Source: Mycolicibacterium llatzerense (GTDB lineage: Bacteria > Actinomycetota > Actinomycetes > Mycobacteriales > Mycobacteriaceae). From it: 64,000 nt of DNA. Below, in pieces: positions 33,535 to 64,000 of this stretch; positions within the stretch are counted from its first letter, which is position 1, and each line of letters starts with the position of its first letter. The notes under the pieces were generated by a model. That model did not search any database. It saw only the letters and a program-made list of their open reading frames with translations, and was not told the origin of the DNA. The stretch is from the NCBI RefSeq assembly GCF_000878195.1, contig NZ_JXST01000027.1:1-64000 (forward strand). Direction: 5' to 3'. Position numbers and translations under genes: made by a program.

Positions 33535-36465
33535 CAGCCGTCCGGCGCGACGGCCACCAGTTGTACTTGCCGACCAGCACGGCGAGCGCCGGCACGGTGA
33601 CGGTGCGCACGATCAGGGTGTCGATCAGCAGGCCGACGCCGATGATGAAGCCGCCCTGCACCATCGAGCCGATGCTGCTGAACAGCATGGCGAACATGGG
33701 TGCGGCGAAAATCATTCCGGCAGAGGTGATCACGCTGCCGGTGCTCCGGACGGTGCGGATGACGCCCGAGCGGATGCCGTTCGGGGATTCGTCGCGGATG
33801 CGGGAGATCAGCAGCATGTTGTAATCCGCGCCGACGGCCACCAGCACGATGAACGCCATGCCCGGTGTGCTCGCCGCCATCGGCTGGCCGCCGAAGATCT
33901 GCAGCACGATCACCCCGATGCCGAGCGACGACAGGCACGAAAGGATCACGGTGCCAACGAGGTACAGCGGTGCGACGATGGCGCGCAGCAGCAGTACCAG
34001 GATCAGGAAGACCACGATGACGGTCATCAGCACGATGTACCGCAGGTCCTTGTTGAAGTAGTCCCGCAACTCCGCGTAGTACGGGGTCATGCCCGACATC
34101 GCGATCTTCGCGTCGGCGAGCGACGTATTCGCCTGCGAGCCTTGCGCGGCGGCGAGGATCGCCTTCACCTGATCCATCGCCTTGGTGTCATACGGGTTCA
34201 GCGTCGACTCAACCAGGTACCGCGCCGAATGCCCGTCCGGCGACATGAAAACCCGTGCCAGGTCTTTGAATTTGTCGTTGCCCAGGATTTCCGGCGAGAT
34301 GTAAAAGCCTGCCGCGCCCGGCTCGGATGCGTGCAGCTTCATCGCGAGCAGGAACGCCGAGGCGTGCGACAGCCCCTCGCCCAGTTGCTTGGTCTGGTCG
34401 TCGAGGACCCGCAGCCCTTCGGCGATCTTCCGGCTGCCCTCGGCCAGCGCGTTGGCGCCCTCCTGCAGGGCGGCCATGTTCTGCTTCATCCCAGCCGGGC
34501 TACTGCCCGCACCACTTCCACCACTTCCGCCAAGGGAGCGAAGGGCTTTGGCCGCCGAGTCCAACGAGGGCTGCATCTTGTGCAGACCGTCGGACAGTCG
34601 CTGCAGTTGGTCCCGCTGTCCCGCACAATCCGGATCACTGTCGCAGCCGGGGTTGTCCTTCCGCTGCGCCAGCAGGGCATCGGCCATCGCGACCATGTCC
34701 TGGAAGTTCTGGCTGCCCGACCTGGGCGGGATGTTCGGCACGTCTCCGGAATTGCGCACGGCATCCATCTCCCGCTGCGCGTCCTGGAATTCCTGCGAGC
34801 TCTCGAGCTGGTCCTTGATGCTCGCCATGCTCTTGTTCAGGTTGTCGAGCACGCCCATGGTCTTGGTCAGCTGGGTACGCACGGTGGCCAGACTGTCGGC
34901 AAGCTTGCCGGCCCCGCCGACCAGAGCCTCACGTTGATCGACGCTGCCATTGATCTTCGACGTGGCTTCGGCAAGCTTGTTGCCGATCTCGCCGGCCTGG
35001 AAACTCAGCGTGGCCTGTTCCAGCGGGGCGCCGGTCGGCCGGGTGACACCGCGGACGGCGGCGATATCTGGCAGCTGCGCGACGCGCTGCGCCATCTGTT
35101 CGAGATCGGCGAGCCCCTTGGTGGTCCGCAGGTCATGCGGCGACTGGACGAAAAGGTATTGCGGTGCAGTCACACTCGCCGGGAAATGCCGTTCGATCGC
35201 GGCCATGCCGATGTTGCTCTCAGCCGAGGCCGGCAGCGCGGTGCGCGCGTCGTAGCTGGTGTGCAGCCAGGCCACGCCGGCGGCCAGCGCGATCAGCACG
35301 ACGAGGCTGCCGACCAGGTGCACGACCGGGCGCCGCACGATGTTGATCCCGGACCGGTGCCAGAAGCGGCTGGTCAGTTCCTTCCTGGGCCGGGCCCAGC
35401 CGCGCCGTCCGACGAGCGTCAGGATCGCCGGCAACAGCGTGATCGATGACAGGAACGCCACCGCGATCGTGACCGCCAGCGCCGGCCCGGTGGTCGAGAA
35501 CACCTTGAGCGTCGTGAAGCTCATACCAAGGAACGTCACCGCGACGGTGGCCGCGGACGCCGCGATCACCTTGCCGATGGCGGTCAGCGCCCGTGCGACG
35601 GCGTCGTCGGAAGTCAGTCCCTGCCTGAGGTATTCGTGGTAGCGGCTGATCAGGAAGACGGCGTAGTCCACGCCGGCACCGATCATCATGGCGCTCATGA
35701 AGACGACGGTCTGCTGCGAGATGGGCAGGCCCCACGTCGCGAGGGCCGCAACGCCCTGCGTCGCGGCGGCCTGTGACAGCGTGATGGTCGCCAGCGGCAC
35801 CAGGATGGTGACGATATTGCGGTACACCACAAAGAGAATCAGCAGCACCATGGCGATCGTGGCGGTCTCGATGACCCGCAGGTCGCGCAACCCGAGTTGT
35901 TCGCGTTCTGCGACGGTGGCGGTCAGGCCCGTCATGTGGACCGTCAGGGTGGATCCCGCGACGGTGTGGTCGACGATGCCGACGACCCGCTTGTACGCCT
36001 CACTGGATTCCGGTGAGCCGAGCTCGCCCCGGATGCCGACGGGGATGAACCACGCCTTGTTGTCCTTGCTGGCCAACACCTCTCGCATGGGCGGCTGGGA
36101 GATGAAGTCCTGCACCATCACGACGTCGTGCGTATCGCGATGCAGACTGTCGACCAGGGTGCGGTAGACGTCTTCGTCGGCTTTGGTCAGCCCGCTCTCG
36201 TCGGTGAGCACCACCAGGGCGATGTTCTGAATCCCGGGTTCGTGGAACGCGGTCGTCATGTCCCGGGTCGCCGCCATCACCGCGGAGTTGGCCGGCAGCA
36301 ATTCCTGGTTGCGGTCGCTCGCCAGCTTCATCAGCGGCGGCACGGCCACCGACAGCGCCACGACGAGCAGCAGCCAGGCGCCGATCACCGCCCACGGCCG
36401 GCGCAGCACCAGCCGCGCCAGCAGCTCGAAAGCCCCGGTGAACACACCCATGCCCGACCGAACCT

Positions 36466-36469
<4 letters not shown>
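33524..36469 (-). CDS. MmpL-family RND lipid/lipopeptide exporter
   Basis: A 981-residue transporter with twelve predicted membrane helices and two large extracytoplasmic domains. Proton-relay Asp-Tyr pairs are present in helix 4 (GAGVDYAVFLISRYHE) and helix 10 (AVGADYNMLLISRIRDE). The second extracytoplasmic domain has a coiled coil and a Cys pair (NPGCDSDPDCAGQ), as in the MmpL4-type branch that exports glycopeptidolipids and siderophores. GTG at 36467-36469 overlaps the NRPS stop by four bases, so both proteins come from one message. Export of the NRPS product to the cell envelope is inferred. No mmpS partner is visible within the window. Confidence 0.93.

Positions 36470-64000
<27,531 letters not shown>

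Overview
The window looks like a chromosomal segment of a high-GC mycobacterium, most likely a rapid grower (Mycolicibacterium-like). The evidence is Mce proteins, an MmpL transporter, a 13E12-type DUF222/HNH gene under a perfect mycobacterial LexA box, a Gap/Sap-like membrane protein, and the gene order asd-ask-leuA followed by dnaQ and murT-gatD, which matches the corresponding block of M. tuberculosis. Several genes look leaderless, with a TANNNT -10 element 6-8 nt before the start codon, as is common in mycobacteria.

Layout. 1-3.3 kb: a cut-off old-yellow-enzyme gene and two orphan mce genes, divergent from a TetR gene across a perfect 9+9 bp operator. 4-5.4 kb: a Gly/Pro-rich membrane protein, then a secreted RNase Sa-type ribonuclease overlapping its barstar inhibitor. 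5.4-11.5 kb: DUF4185 (GH183-type) arabinanase candidate, asd, ask, an anchored protein, and leuA behind a leucine-rich leader peptide with mutually exclusive hairpins. 11.5-16 kb: TetR divergent from a tightly coupled four-gene membrane/cupredoxin-like lipoprotein operon of unknown function. 16-25 kb: carotenoid oxygenase, 13E12 gene, dnaQ, a TetR/hydrolase divergon, an epimerase, and murT-gatD for peptidoglycan amidation. 25-33.5 kb: a Gap-like protein and what looks like an amino-alcohol degradation locus. It holds an APC permease, an APH-type kinase, an AGXT2L-type phospho-lyase, a propionyl-CoA synthetase, an SDR and a UTRA-type GntR regulator.

33.5-64 kb is dominated by one enormous minus-strand NRPS gene. 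Its 5' end lies beyond the window, and 9,177 codons (stop included) are visible. The visible part reads (E)-[C-A-nMT-T]-[C-A-T]-[C-A-T]-[C-A-T-E]-[C-A-T]-[C-A-T-E]-[C-A-T-TE]. Its stop overlaps the start of an MmpL exporter gene by four bases. The condensation subtypes agree with the epimerase positions, which predicts D-X0, N-Me-X1, X2, X3, D-X4, X5, D-X6, X7. This is most simply a surface-exported (lipo)peptide system. It is not the standard glycopeptidolipid locus as far as can be seen here, and the product is unidentified.
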